Part shown: positions 12,029 to 24,005 of the stretch, piece after piece | Layout of the letters: the number at the start of each line of letters is the position of its first letter | How positions within the stretch are numbered: position 1 is the stretch's first letter | Made by a program: the position numbers and the translations under genes | NCBI RefSeq assembly: GCF_031143425.1 | Contig: NC_090450.1 | Coordinates: forward strand, 218,561,442-218,625,441 | Source of the DNA: Pleurodeles waltl | Taxonomy: Eukaryota > Chordata > Amphibia > Caudata > Salamandridae | DNA length: 64,000 bases | Direction: 5' to 3' | The notes under the pieces: generated by a model | Database searches by the model: none | Told to the model about the DNA's origin: nothing | What the model saw: the letters and a program-made list of their open reading frames with translations, nothing else

Positions 12029-15022
12029 TGTAGGAGGCTGGACTGGCTTGTAGTGAGTACCAAGGGGTACTTACACCTTGCACAAGGCCAGGGTATCCCT
12101 TATTAGTGTAGAGGGGTGTCTAGTAGCTTAGGCTGATAGAAAAGGTAGCTTAGCAGAGCAGCTTAGTCTGAACTAGGAGACGAGTGAAGCTCCTACAGTA
12201 CCACTAGTGTCATATGCACAATATCATAAGAAAACACAATACACAGATATACTAAAAATAAAGGTACTTTATTTTTATGACAATATGCCAAAGTATCTCA
12301 GTGAGTACCCTCAGTATGAGGATAGCAAATATACACAATATATATGTACACAATGCCAAAATATGCAGTAATAGCAATAGAAAACAGTGCAAACAATGTA
12401 TAGTCACAATAGAATGCAATGGGGGCACATAGGGATAGGGGCAACACAAACCATATACTCTAGAAGTGGAATGCGAACCACGAATGGACCCCAAACCTAT
12501 GTGACCTTGTAGAGGGTCGCTGGGACTGTAAGAAAACAGTGAGAGTTAGAAAATTAGCCCACCCCAAGACCCTGAAAAGTGGGTGCAAAGTGCACCTAAG
12601 TTCCCCAAAGAGCACAGAAGTTGTGATAGGGGAATTCTGCCAGAAACAACAACACCAGCAATGCAACAACAATGGATTTCCTGACGAGAGTACCTGTGGA
12701 ACAAGGGGACCAAGTCCAAGAGTCACGATCAAGTCGGGAGTGGCAGATGCCCAGGAAATGCCAGCTGTGGGTGCAAAGAAGCTGCCACCGGATGGTAGAA
12801 GCTGAGGATTCTGCAGGAACGACAAAGGCTAGAAACTTCCCCTTTGGAGGATGGATGTCCCACGTCGTGAAGAGTTGTGCAGAAGTGTTTTCGTGCAGAA
12901 AGACCACAAACAAGCCTTGCTAGCTGCAAGGGTCGCGGTTAGGGTTTTTGGATGCTGCTGTGGCCCAGGAGGGACCAGGATGTCGCCAACTGCGTGAGGA
13001 GACAGAGGGGGCGCCCAGCAAGAGCAGGAGTCCACTCAGAAGCAAGCAGCACCCGCAGAAGTGCTGGAACAGGCACTACAAAGTGGAGTGAACTGGAGCT
13101 CACCCGAAGTTGCACAAGAGGGTCCCACGAAGCCGGAGGACAACTCAGGAGGTCGTGCAATGCAGGTTAGAAGGCCGGGGACCAAGGCTTGGCTATGCAC
13201 AAAGGAAATCCTCAGTGAGTGCACAGGAGCCGGAGTAGCTGCAAAACACGTGGTTCCCAGCAATGCAGTCTGGCGTGGGGAGGCAAGGACTTACCTCCAC
13301 CAAACTTGGACTGAATAGTCACTGGACTGTGGGAGGCACTTGGACAGAGTTGCTGAGTTCAAGGGACCTCGCTCGTCGTGCTGAGAGGAGACCCAGAGGA
13401 CTGGTGATGCAGTTCTTTGGTGCCTGCCGTTGCAGGGGGAAGATTCCGTCGACCCGCAGGAGATTTCTTTGGAGCTTCTAGTGCAGAGAGGAGGCAGACT
13501 ACCCCCACAGCATGCACCACCAGGAAAACAGTCGAGAAGGCGGCAGGATCAGCGTTACAAGGTCGCAGTAGTCGTCTTTGCTACTTTGTTGCAGTTTTGA
13601 AGGTTTCCAGCGCGGTCAGCAGTCGATTCCTTGGCAGAAGGTGAAGAGAGAGATGCAGAGGAACTCTGATGAGCTCTTGCATTCGTTATCTAAGGAATTC
13701 CCCAAAGCAGAGACCCTGAATAGCCAGAAAAGGAGGTTTGGCTACCTAGGAGAGAGGATAGGCTAGCAACACCTGAAGGAGCCTATCAGAAGGAGTCTCT
13801 GATGTCACATGCTGGCCCTAGCCACTCAGAGCAGTCCAGTGTTTCAGCAGCACCTCTGTTTCCAAGATGGCAGAGGTCTGGAGCACACTGGAGGAGCTCT
13901 GGGCACCTCCCAGGGGAGGTGCAGGTCAGGGGAGTGGTCACTCCCCTTTCCTTTGTCCAGTTTTGCGCCAGAGCAGGGCTGAGGGATCCCTGAACCGGTG
14001 TAGATTGGCTTATGCAGAGATGGGCACCATCTGTGCCCATCAAAGCATTTCTAGAGGCTGGGGGAGGCTTTTCCTCCCCAGCCCTGACACCTTATTCCAA
14101 AGGGAGAGGGTGTAACACCCTCTCTCTGAGGAAGTCCTTTGTTCTGCCTTCCTGGGCCAAGCCTGGCTGGACCCCAGGAGGGCAGAAACCTGTCTGAGGG
14201 GTTGGCAGCAGCAGCAGCTGCAGTGAAACCCAGGGAAAGGCAGTTTGGCAGTACCCGGGTCTGTGCTAGAGACCCGGGGAATCATGGGATTGTCTCCCCA
14301 ATACCAAGATGGCATTGGTGGGGCAATTCCATGATCTTAGACATGTTACATGGCCATATTCGGAGTTACCATTGTGAAGCTATACATAGGTAGTGACCTA
14401 TGTATAGTGCACGCGTGTAATGGTGTCCCCGCACTCACAAAGTCCGGGGAATTGGCCCTGAACAATGTGGGGGCACCTTGGCTAGTGCCAGGGTGCCCAC
14501 ACACTAAGTAACTTAGCACCCAACCTTTACCAGGTAAAGGTTAGACATATAGGTGACTTATAAGTTACTTAGGTGCAGTGTAAAATGGCTGTGAAATAAC
14601 GTGGACGTTATTTCACTCAGGCTGCAGTGGCAGGCCTGTGTAAGAATTGTCAGAGCTCCCTATGGGTGGCAAAATAAATGCTGCAGCCCATAGGGATCTC
14701 CTGGAACCCCAATACCCTGGGTACCTCAGTACCATATACTAGGGAATTATAAGGGTGTACCAGTATGCCAATGTAAATTGGTAAAATTGGTCACTAGCCT
14801 GTTAGTGACAATTTGGAAAGACATGAGAGAGCATAACCACTGAGGTTCTGATTAGCAGAGCCTCAGTGAGACAGTTAGTCATAACACAGGTAACACACAC
14901 AGGGCACACTTACGAGCACTGGGGCCCTGGCTGGCAGGGTCCCAGTTACACATACAACTAAAACAACATATATACAGTGAAATATGGGGGTAACATGCCA
15001 GGCAAGATGGTACTTTCCTACA
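12029..15022 (-). mobile_element. Solo LTR, reverse, 5-bp target duplication TCACC
   Basis: On the plus strand it runs from TGTAGGAGGCTGG to ACTTTCCTACA, the reverse complement of an LTR with TG...CA ends. TCACC occurs at 12024-12028 and 15023-15027. Joining the flanks across the insertion gives the hairpin region seen intact at 28250-28290. There is no internal coding sequence, so it is a solo LTR of about 2.99 kb formed by LTR-LTR recombination. It is the same subfamily as the solo LTRs at 16139 and 31085. Confidence 0.93.
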
Positions 15023-16138
15023 TCACCCGAATACCATTCTGGTATTGGGGGGACAATTCCATGCATCCCCGAGGCTCCAGCAAAGAGCCCAGGTACTGCC
15101 AAACTAACTCTCTGGGGTTTTCTCTGCAGCTACCACTGCTGCCAACACTCAGACAGGTTTCTGCCCCCCTGGGGCCTGGCAGCCCAGTCCCAGGAAGGCA
15201 GAACAAAGGATTTCCTCTGAGAGAGGGTGTGACATCCTCTCCCTTTGGAAATAGGTGAAAGGCCCTGAAATGAGTAGCCTCTCCTGGCCTCTGGAAATGC
15301 TTTGAAGGGCACAGATGGTGCCCTCCTTGCATAAACCAGTCTATACCCGTTCAGGGATCCCACCAGCCCTGCTCTGGCGCGAAACTGGACAAAGGAAAGG
15401 GGAGTGACCACTCCCCTGACCTGCACCTCCCAAGGGGAGGTGCTCAGACTCCTCCAGTGTGTACCAGACCTCTGCCATCTTGGATGCAGAGGTGTGAGGG
15501 CACAATGGACTCCTCTGAGTGGCCAGTGCCAGCAGGTGACGTCAGAGACCCCTCCTGATAGGTCCTTACCTGATAAGGTAGCCAATCCCCCTCTCAGGGC
15601 TAATTAGGGTCTCTCCTGTGGGTTCTGTTCAGATTCTACTTGCAAGTTTCCAGCAGGAATCCTCTGCAACTACTACTTCATCGTCTGACCTCGGATCAAC
15701 CGCAGCCTGCTCCAGGAACCGCTGTAACAGCAACAAAGTATCCAGAAGGGATACTTTTCCTCTGCAACTTCAGCTTCAGCCAGCAACTGCAACAGTTTCC
15801 ACAGTGTGCACGCTCTGAGTACTCCCTGTCTTCACCCTGCACCAGAAGGCCTGAAGAAATCTCCTGTGGGGTGACGGAGTTACTCCCCTGCTCACACAGG
15901 CACCTTCTAAGTCGACGACCGGTTCTCTTGGACTGCTCTCCTGGCGACGGGCGTGCTCCTTGGAACACAGAGGGTGGACCCTCATCGACACAGACTGTCC
16001 TGAGGTCCTGCTGTCACAATTTGGAGGAGGTAAGACCTTGCCTTCCCCCAGAACAACAGTACCCCTGTGCACTGTGTCTTATTCACCTCCTGAGGCCATT
16101 GTGCACTATTTGCAAAATTCCTTCATGCACAGCCTGGC

Positions 16139-19100
16139 TGTGAGAAAGTAGCCTCTTTCTAGCCTTGTTACCCCAACTTTAGGCCTGTTTGTGAGTGTAT
16201 GTCAGGGTGTTTTCACTGTCTCACTGGGATCCTGCCAGCCAGGGCCCAGTGCTCATAGTGAAAACCCTATGTTTTCAGTATGTTTGTTATGTGTCACTGG
16301 GACCCTGCTAGTCAGGACCCCAGTGCTCATAAGTTTGTGGCCTATATGTATGTGTTCCCTGTGTGGTGCCTAACTGTCTCACTGAGGCTCTGCTAACCAG
16401 AACCTCAGTGGTTATGCTCTCTCATTTCTTACCAAATTGCCACTAACAGGCTAGTGACCATTTTTACCAATTTACATTGGCTTACTGGAACACCCTTATA
16501 ATTCCCTAGTATATGGTACTAAGGTACCCAGGGTATTGGGGTTCCAGGAGATCCCTATGGGCTGCATCATTTCTTTTGCCACCCATAGGGAGCTCTGACA
16601 ATTCTTACACAGGCCTGCCACTGCAGCCTGAGTGAAATAACGTCCACGTTATTTCACAGCCATTTTACACTGCACTTAAGTAACTTATAAGTCACCTATA
16701 TGTCTAACCTTTACCTGGTAAAGGTTAGGTGCAAAGTTACTTACTGTGAGGGCACCCTGGCAGTAGCCAAGGTGCCCCCACATTGTTCAGGGCCAATTCC
16801 CCGGACTTTGTGAGTGCGGGGACACCATTACACGCGTGCACTACATATAAGTCACTACCTAAATGTGGCTTCACAATGGTAACTCTGAATATGGCCATGT
16901 AACATGTCTATGATCATGGAATTGCCCCCTCTATGCCATCCTGGCATAGCTGGCACAATCCCATGATCCCAGTGGTCTGTAGCACAGACCCTGGTACTGC
17001 CAAACTGCCTTTCCTGGGGTTTCACTGCAGCTGCTGCTGCTGCCAACCCCTCAGGCAGGCTTCTGCCCTCCTGGGGTCCAGCCAGGCCTGGCCCAGGACG
17101 GCAGAACAAAGGACTTCCTCTGAGAGAGGGTGTTACACCCTCTCCCTTTGGAAAATGGTGTGAAGGCAGGGGAGGAGTAGCTTCCCCCAGCCTCTGGAAA
17201 TGCTTTCATGGGCACTTTTGGTGCCCATTTCTGCATAAGCCAGTCTACACCGGTTCAGAGACCCCTTAGCCCTGTTCTGGCGCGAAACTGGACAAAGGAA
17301 AGGGGAGTGACCACTCCCCTGACCTGCACCTCCCCTGGGAGGTGTCCAGAGCTCCTCCAGTGTGCTCCAGACCTCTGCCATCTTGGAAACAGAGGTGCTG
17401 CTGGCACACTGGACTGCTCTGAGTGGCCAGTGCCATCAGGTGACGTCAGAGACTCCTTCTGATAGGCTCCTTCAGGTGTTGCTAGCCTATCCTCTCTCCT
17501 AGGTAGCCAAACCCTCTTTTCTGGCTATTTAGGGTCTCTGTCTCTTGGGATTCCTTAGATAACGAATGCAAGAGCTCATCCGAGTTCCTCTGCATCTCTC
17601 TCTTCACCTTCTGCCAAGGAATCGACTGCTGACCGCGCTGGAAACCTGCAAAACTGCAACATAGTAGCAAAGACGACTACTGCAACTCTGTAACGCTGAT
17701 CCTGCCGCCTTCTCGACTGTTTTCCTGGTGGTGCATGCTGTGGGGGTAGTCTGCCTCCTCTCCGCACTAGAAGCTCCGAAGAAATCTCCCGTGGGTCGAC
17801 GGAATCGTCCCCCTGCAACCGCAGGCACCAAAGAACTGCATCACCTGTACCTTGGGTCTCCTCTCAGCACGACGAGCGAGGTCCCTTGAATCCACCAACT
17901 CTGTCCAAGTGACTCTCACAGTCCAGTGACTCTTCAGTCCAAGTTTGGTGGAGGTAAGACCTTGCCTACAAACGCCAGACTGCATTGTTGGAAACAGCGA
18001 CTTTTGCAGCTACTCCGGCCTCCGTGAACTTCCGGCAGAAATCCTTTGTGCACAGTCCAGCTTGGGTCCACAGCACTCTAACCTGCATTGCACAACCTCC
18101 TAAGTTGTTCTCCGGCGACGTGGGACTCCTTTGTGCAACTTCGGGTGAGCACCGTTTCACGCATCCTTGTAGTGCCTGTTTCTGGCTCTTCTCTGGGTGC
18201 TACCTGCTGCTGAGAGGGCTCCTTGTCTTGCTCGACGTCCCCTCTGTCTTCTGATGCAATTTGCGACATCCTGGTCCCTCCTGGGCCACAGCAGCGTCCA
18301 AAAACCCTTACTGCACGATTTGCAGCTAGCAAGGCTTGTTGGCGGTCTTTCGGCGGGAAAACACTTCTGCACGAATCTCCACGGCGTGAGGGATCCGTCC
18401 TCTAAAGGGGAAGTCTCTAGCCCTTGTCGTTTCTGCAGAAACCTAAGCTTCTACAGTCCAGTAGCAGCTTCTTTGCACCCGCAGCTGGCATTTCCTGGGC
18501 ATCTGCCCATCTCCGACTTGCTTGTGACTTTTGGACTTGGTCCCCTTGTTCCACAGGTACCCTCGACTGGAAATCCATCGTTGTTGCATTGCTGGTTTGT
18601 GTCTTTCCTGCAGATTTCCCCTATCACGACTTCTATGTCCTTTGGGGAACTTTAGTGCACTTTGCACTCACTTTTCAGGGTCTTGGGGTGGGCTATTTTT
18701 CTAACCCTTACTATTTTCTAATAGTCCCAGCGACCCCCTACAAGGTCACATAGGTTTGGGGTCCATTCGTGGTTCGCTTTCCACTTTTGGAGTATATGGT
18801 TTGTGTTGCCCCTATCCCTATGTGTCCCCATTGCATCCTATTGTAACTATACATTGTTTGCACTGTTTTCTAAGACTATTACTGCATATTTTGGTATTTT
18901 GTATATATATCTTGTGTATATTTCCTATCCTCTCACTGAGGGTACACTCTGAGATACTTTGGCATATTGTCATAAAAATAAAGTACCTTTATTTTTAGTA
19001 TAACTGTGTATTGTATTTTCTTATGATATTGTGCATATGACACTAAGTGGTACTGTAGGAGCTTCACTCGTCTCCAATTTCAGCCTAAGCTGCTCTGCTA

Positions 19101-19222
19101 AGCTACCATTATCTATCAGCCAATGCTGCTAGACACCCTATACACTAATAAGGGATAACTGGGCCTGGTGCAAGGTGCAAGTACCCCTTGGTACTCACTA
19201 CAAGCCAGTCCAGCCTCCTACA
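16139..19222 (+). mobile_element. Solo LTR, 5-bp target duplication CTGGC
   Basis: It starts TGTGAGAAAGTAGCCTC and ends CCAGCCTCCTACA. CTGGC is present at 16134-16138 and 19223-19227. The uninterrupted target can be read at about 9980-10000 (CAGCCTGGCCCAAGTCC). It contains the CCAAACC and CTATTTAGGGTCTCT block at about 17507-17537 and AATAAA at 18977-18982. Length 3084 bp with no internal region. Confidence 0.93.
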
Positions 19223-20037
19223 CTGGCCCAGGTCCCCAGCACTCTATCCTGTAACGCTCAACTTGTTGAGTTGTTCTCCGGCGGCGTGGGACCTTCCTTT
19301 GTAGTTCTGCACCAGCCGCATTTTGCACCTTCTTTCTCCCTGTATCCAAGGAAACCCATGGGTGCTATCTGGTGCTCTGAGGGCTCTCTTAAGTGCTGAG
19401 TGCCCCCTCTTCCTCCTCACACAGAGTTGAGGCCCCCACGTCTCTCCTGGGTCCAGATAGTGCCTAGTTGATGCAAAATATGATTTTGCCGGAACCAGGG
19501 CTTGCTGGAGAAATCCAGCACCAAAACTCTCCTGCATCCAACTTCACGATGTGGGACATCCATTGCATCATGCAGGAACACACTGGCATCTTCGTAGGGT
19601 GCATTTCTGCAGTCTTTGTCCAACCAGGGATTCTTCTTTTGCACCCTCTTCTAGGTTGGCAGGGGCTCCTGTCCTTCCTGGAACTTATTTCGACTTATGG
19701 ACTTGACCTCCTTTCTTTGCAGTTCTTCAGGTCCAGGAATCCACTGTTTGTTGTTTGCAGACTTGGATGGTTCTTGCAACAATTTCAATCACAAGGTGTA
19801 GTGTGTCCTAAGGAAACTTGCAGTACTTTACTCCTGCATTCTGGTCTCTATGGTGGGTGTAATTTACTTACATTTATTGTATTTTTACTCTCCCAGCAAT
19901 TCTGCACACACTACACTTGTCTAGGGGGGAATTTGTGATTTGCATTCCACTTTCTTAGAATAAGGTTTGTGTTGCCCCTAGACCTATTTTCTCTCCATTG
20001 CATTCTATAGCATCTCCTATTGTTTGCACTATCCTAA

Positions 20038-22583
20038 ATCTTTGAAGGGGACAGATGGTGCCCTCCTTGCATAAGCCAGTCTATACCGGTTCAGGGACCC
20101 CCCCCCAGCCCTGCTCTGGCGTGAAACTGGACAAAGGAAAGGGGAGTGACCACTCCACTGACCAGCATCTCTCATGGGGAGGTGCCCAGAGCTCCTCCAG
20201 AGTGTCCCAGACCTATGCCATCTTGGATGCAGAGGTGTGAGGGCACAATGGACTCCTCTGAGTGGCCAGTGCCAGCAGGTGACATCACAGACCCCTCCTG
20301 ATAGGTGCTTCCCTTTCTCTGTAGCCAATCCTCCTTTGAGGGCTATTTAGGGTCTCTCCTGTGGGTTTCTCTTCAGATAACGAAAGCAAGAGCTCACCAG
20401 AGTTCCTCTGCACTTCCCTCTTCGACTTCTGCCAAGGATCAACCGCTGACTGCTCCAGGACACCTGCAAAACTGCAACAAAGTAGCAGGAAGAATACCAG
20501 AAACATTGTAGTGCCTTATCCTGCTGGCTTTCTCAACTGTTTCCTGGTGGTGCATGCTCTGAGGGCTGTCTGCCTTCACCCTGCACTGGAAGCCAAGAAG
20601 AAATCTCCTGTGGGTCGACAGAATCTTCCCCCTGCCAACACAGGCACCAAACCTCTGCAACACCAGTCCTCTGGGTCCACTCTCATCTTGATGAGCATGG
20701 TCCCTGTAACACAGAAGCTGGATCCAAGTGTCCCTGACAGTCCAGTGGCCCATCTGTCCAAATTTGGTGGAGGAAAATCCTTCCCTTCCCACACCAGACA
20801 GTAATCCTGTGTACTGCGTGAACTGCAGCTGCTCGGGCTTCTGTGCACTTTTGCAAGACTTCCTTTCTGCACAGCCTAGCACAGGTCCCCAGCACTCCGT
20901 CCTGCATTGCCCAACTCGCTGAGTTTGACTCAGACTTCATGGGACTCCCTTTTGTTGTGCTGAGACAACTGCCATGCTCAGATATTCTGAACACCTGTTC
21001 AGGTGCTTCTGTGGGTGCTGCCTGATTCTCTCTGTCTTGCTGAGCACTCCTTCTGTCTCCTCCTCCAAGGGGCGACCTCCTGGTCCTTTCTGGACCCTGG
21101 GAGTACCCAAAATCCTCAAACGCGACTCTTGCAGCTAGCAAGGCTTGTTTGCTGTCTTTCTGCTTGAAAACAAGTCTGCATCCTCCAGCACGCCGTGGGA
21201 CATCTTCTGACCAAAGGAGAAGTTCCTGGCACCTTGTGTTGTTGCAGAATCTTCAGCTTCTTCCACCCAGAGGCAGCCCTTTTGCACCTTCATCCGGGGT
21301 TTAGTGGGCTCCTGTCCCCCCGGACACTTGTGTGACTGTTGGACTTGGTCCCCTTCCTTTGCAAGTCCTCAGGTCCAGGAATCCGTCTTCAGTGCTTTGC
21401 AGTCAGTTGTTGTCTTTGCAGAATCTCCTATCTCGACTTTACTGTCTTTCTGGGTTAGTAGGGTAACTTTACTCCTACTTTTCAGGGTCTTGGGGTGGGG
21501 TATCTTGGACACCCTTAGTGTTTTCTTACACTCCCAGTGACCCTCTACACACTGGACTAGGCCTGGGGTCCATTTGCGGTTCTCATTCCACTTTTGGAGT
21601 ATATGGTTTGTGTTGCCCCTAGGCCCATTGTCTCCTATTGCATTCTATTGTGTCCTACAGTGTTTGCACTACTTTTCTAACTGTTTACTTACTTGATTTT
21701 GGTTTGTGTATATATTTTGTGTATATTACTTACCTCCTAAGGGAGTATATCCTCTGAGATACTTTTGGCATATTGGGGGCCATTACGACCCTGGCGACCG
21801 GCGGTATGTTGGCGGTAACACCGCCAACAGGCTGGCGGTGTTCCGCCAGCAATTATGACCGACAGCCATACCGCCGGCCCCTCCATTATACCGCCAGGAT
21901 TCCGCCTGGCGGTCATAATCCCCAGGGCCGCGGTGCAAGCACCGCTGCCCTGGGGATTATGAGTCCCCGACCGCCGGCCTGTCTGTGGCGGTACACACCG
22001 CCATTGAAAGGCCGGCGGTAAGGGGACTTGGGGTGCCCCTGGGGGCCCCTGCACTGCCCATGCACTTGGCATGGGCAGTGCAGGGGCCCCAGGCATAGCC
22101 CCGTCGCGCATTTCACTGCCCGAATTTTGGGCAGTGAAATGCGCGACGGGTGCTACTGCACCCGCTGCACATCAGCATTGCTGCCGGCTCTATTACGAGC
22201 CGGCTGCAATGTTGATGTGACATTTCCGCTGGCCCAGCGGAAATGTCATAATAGGGAGACATGAATACCGCCGGCAATGGCGGTATTCTGTCTCCCGCAG
22301 ACTCAGCGGTCTTTTGTGAAGACCGCCGAGGTCGTAATGACCCCCTTTGTCACTAAAATAAAGTACCTTTATTTTTAGTAACTCTGAGTATTGTGTTTCT
22401 TGTGATGTAGTGCTAAGTGATATAAGTGGTATAGTAGGAGCTTTGCATGTCTCCTAGTTCAGCCTAAACTGCTCTGCTATAGCTACCTCTATCAGCTTAA
22501 GCTGCTAGAACACTACTAATCTACTAATAAGGGATAACTGGACCTGGCACAAGGTGTAAGTACCACTAGGCACCCACTATAAG
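20038..22583 (+). mobile_element. 5' LTR of composite B, second part (B-type), 5'-truncated
   Basis: From 20038 (TTTGAAGGGGACAGATGG) the sequence matches the 3' LTR of B from about 28532 to 30500, including the GATAACGAAAGCAAGAGC segment at 20375 and AATAAA at about 22360. A 571-bp MITE is inserted at 21775. The LTR end and the beginning of the primer-binding site are missing: ACTATAAGC at 22583 is followed directly by AGCGGTGGGATAA, where element A has 28-30 further bases. The junction at 20037/20038 is therefore a fusion of two LTR pieces. Confidence 0.8.
21775..22345. mobile_element. Multi-hairpin MITE (571 bp), Harbinger-related ends
   Basis: Ends GGGGGCCATTACGACC and GGTCGTAATGACCCCC are inverted repeats. 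The empty site is visible in the 3' LTR (GGCATATTGTCACTAA, about 30256). Flanks ATT and TTT fit a 3-bp duplication with one change. Inside are successive near-perfect hairpins: 21914-21961, 21963-22027, 22044-22089, 22100-22150, 22169-22218, 22218-22248 and 22263-22288. The first 60 bp resemble the Harbinger terminus at 53227 (CCCTGGCG, then ACCGCCAACAGGC), so mobilisation by that transposase is plausible. It has no coding capacity. Confidence 0.88.
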
Positions 22584-22689
22584 CAGCGGTGGGATAAATA
22601 ATTGTAACAGCTTTACCACTTTGTCATTGGTACTTTTCATAAGAAAAACATATACAAAATACTTCAGAATATGCTGGGGATGGTTCTTC

Positions 22690-24005
22690 CAAGGACCTGT
22701 CAGCTAACAGGCCACCTAGTGACACTGGTAGTGGGAGGGGGTCACACATTAGTAGGGCACCTTTCACTCCTAAAGGCAGGTTACTAGAGTCCAGTCAGTT
22801 AGGGACAGGTCCAACTCTGCCAATTCCCACATAACTTCTGTATCTCACAATTCCCAAGCCTCCCATCCTGAGGATAACTTAATGGAAAGGGAACTCAGAA
22901 AGCTGAGGTTGCAAGAGGCCAGGCTGAAGCTTAAACAGCGACAGCTGGCCTTAGACAGAGAATCTCTGGATGTGGAAAGGGAAAAGCAGAGGTTGTGGTT
23001 AGTTCCCTATGGTGGCAGCAGCAGTGTTTTGATAGCAATCCTGTTAGAGAGCAATATTCCAGAAACCTGCATAAGATAGTCCCCTCTTACAAGGAGGGGG
23101 ATGACATTATCAAGTGGTTTGCTGCACTTGAGAGGTCCTGTATGGTACAGTTGGTCCCTCAAATGCAGTGGGATGCTGTCTTGTGGCTATCTTTCACTGG
23201 TAAAGGTAGGGATAGGCTCCTTACTGTCAGAGAAAGTGATACTAATAACTACAAAGTTTTGAAGGATGCACTCTTGGATGGATTTGGCATAACCACTGAA
23301 CAAGGATTAAGTTCAGAGACACCAGAAAAGAGTTCTCTCAAGACTGGACATACTTTGCAGACTGTTCAGTGAAGGCCTTGGAGGGTTGGTTACATGGCAG
23401 TAAGGTGACTGACTATGAAAACCAGTATAATCTAATCCTGAGAGAGCATATTTTGAACAATTGTGTGTCTGATATGTTGTACCAGTACTTAGTAGACTCA
23501 GATCTGACCTCTCCCCAAGAATTGGGAAAGAAGGCAGACAAATGGGTCAGAACAAGAGTGAACAGAAATGTTTATACAGAGGGTGAGAAGGATGGCAAGA
23601 AGAAGGATGGTAAGTCTTCTGACAAGGGTGGGGACAAAGATAAAAAACATTCTGAGTCTTCATCAGGCCCACAAAAATCCTCTGGGGGTGGTGGGTCCAA
23701 ATCCTCTTCTCACAATCAGAAAAAGCCATGGTGTTATTTATGTAAAGTAAAAGGTCATTGGGCAAGTGATGCCACTTGTCCAAAGAAAAACACCAAGACT
23801 CCCACCACCACAACCCCAACTGCAACCTCTAGTGCCCCTAGTAATAGCAGTGGTGGTGGGAAGTTTACTACAAATAGCCAATCCAAGGGTGTAGCTGGGC
23901 TCACTATTGGCAGTGTAGCTGGGGTTGGTTTTGTTAGGGAGACCACAGAGGCTGTTTTAGTCTCTGATGGCGGCATTGACTTTGCCACCTTGGTTGCTTG
24001 TCCCC
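22690..24005 (+). pseudogene. gag: gag of gypsy element B, 5'-deleted
   Basis: Order of features: a charged coiled-coil-like segment (22882-22990, repeating RKLRLQEARLKLKQRQ-like), a capsid-like segment with YKEGDDIIKWFAALER (about 23080-23135), a further helical part from 23369 (KALEGWL, YLVDSDL), then a Lys/Asp/Gly/Ser-rich linker and a zinc knuckle CYLCKVKGHW...C at about 23731-23780. The spacing between His and the last Cys is six residues, not the usual four. Frames change near 23000 and 23370, and the N-terminus present in element A is deleted. The protease follows in the same frame as the gag C-terminus, so a gag-pol fusion is likely. Confidence 0.82.

Larger units (their letters stand above)
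11332..20037 (+). mobile_element. 5' LTR of composite B, first part (A-type), with two nested solo LTRs
   Basis: It begins TGTTGGAAAGTACCATC at 11332, directly after the CATAC duplication, and follows the LTR of element A when two insertions (12029-15022 and 16139-19222 with their duplications) are skipped. The kept segments are 11332-12028, 15028-16138 and 19228-20037. It includes the AGATTCTACTTGCAAGTTTCCAGCAGG-type sequence at about 15630, shared with element A rather than with the 3' LTR of B. Near 20037 (GCACTATCCTAAATC) it breaks off before the AATAAA region and jumps back to LTR middle sequence. Confidence 0.8.

Noticed and set aside
15130..15585. 151-codon minus-strand open frame in the LTR of composite B.
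   Set aside because: Homologous LTR stretches (20029-20328, 28570-28815) keep only parts of it and shift frame. It is LTR noncoding sequence.
21914..22288. Hairpin chain as transcription terminators or a CRISPR-like array.
   Set aside because: The unit hairpins differ from each other in sequence, lie inside one TIR-bounded element with an empty site in a sister LTR, and the DNA is eukaryotic.
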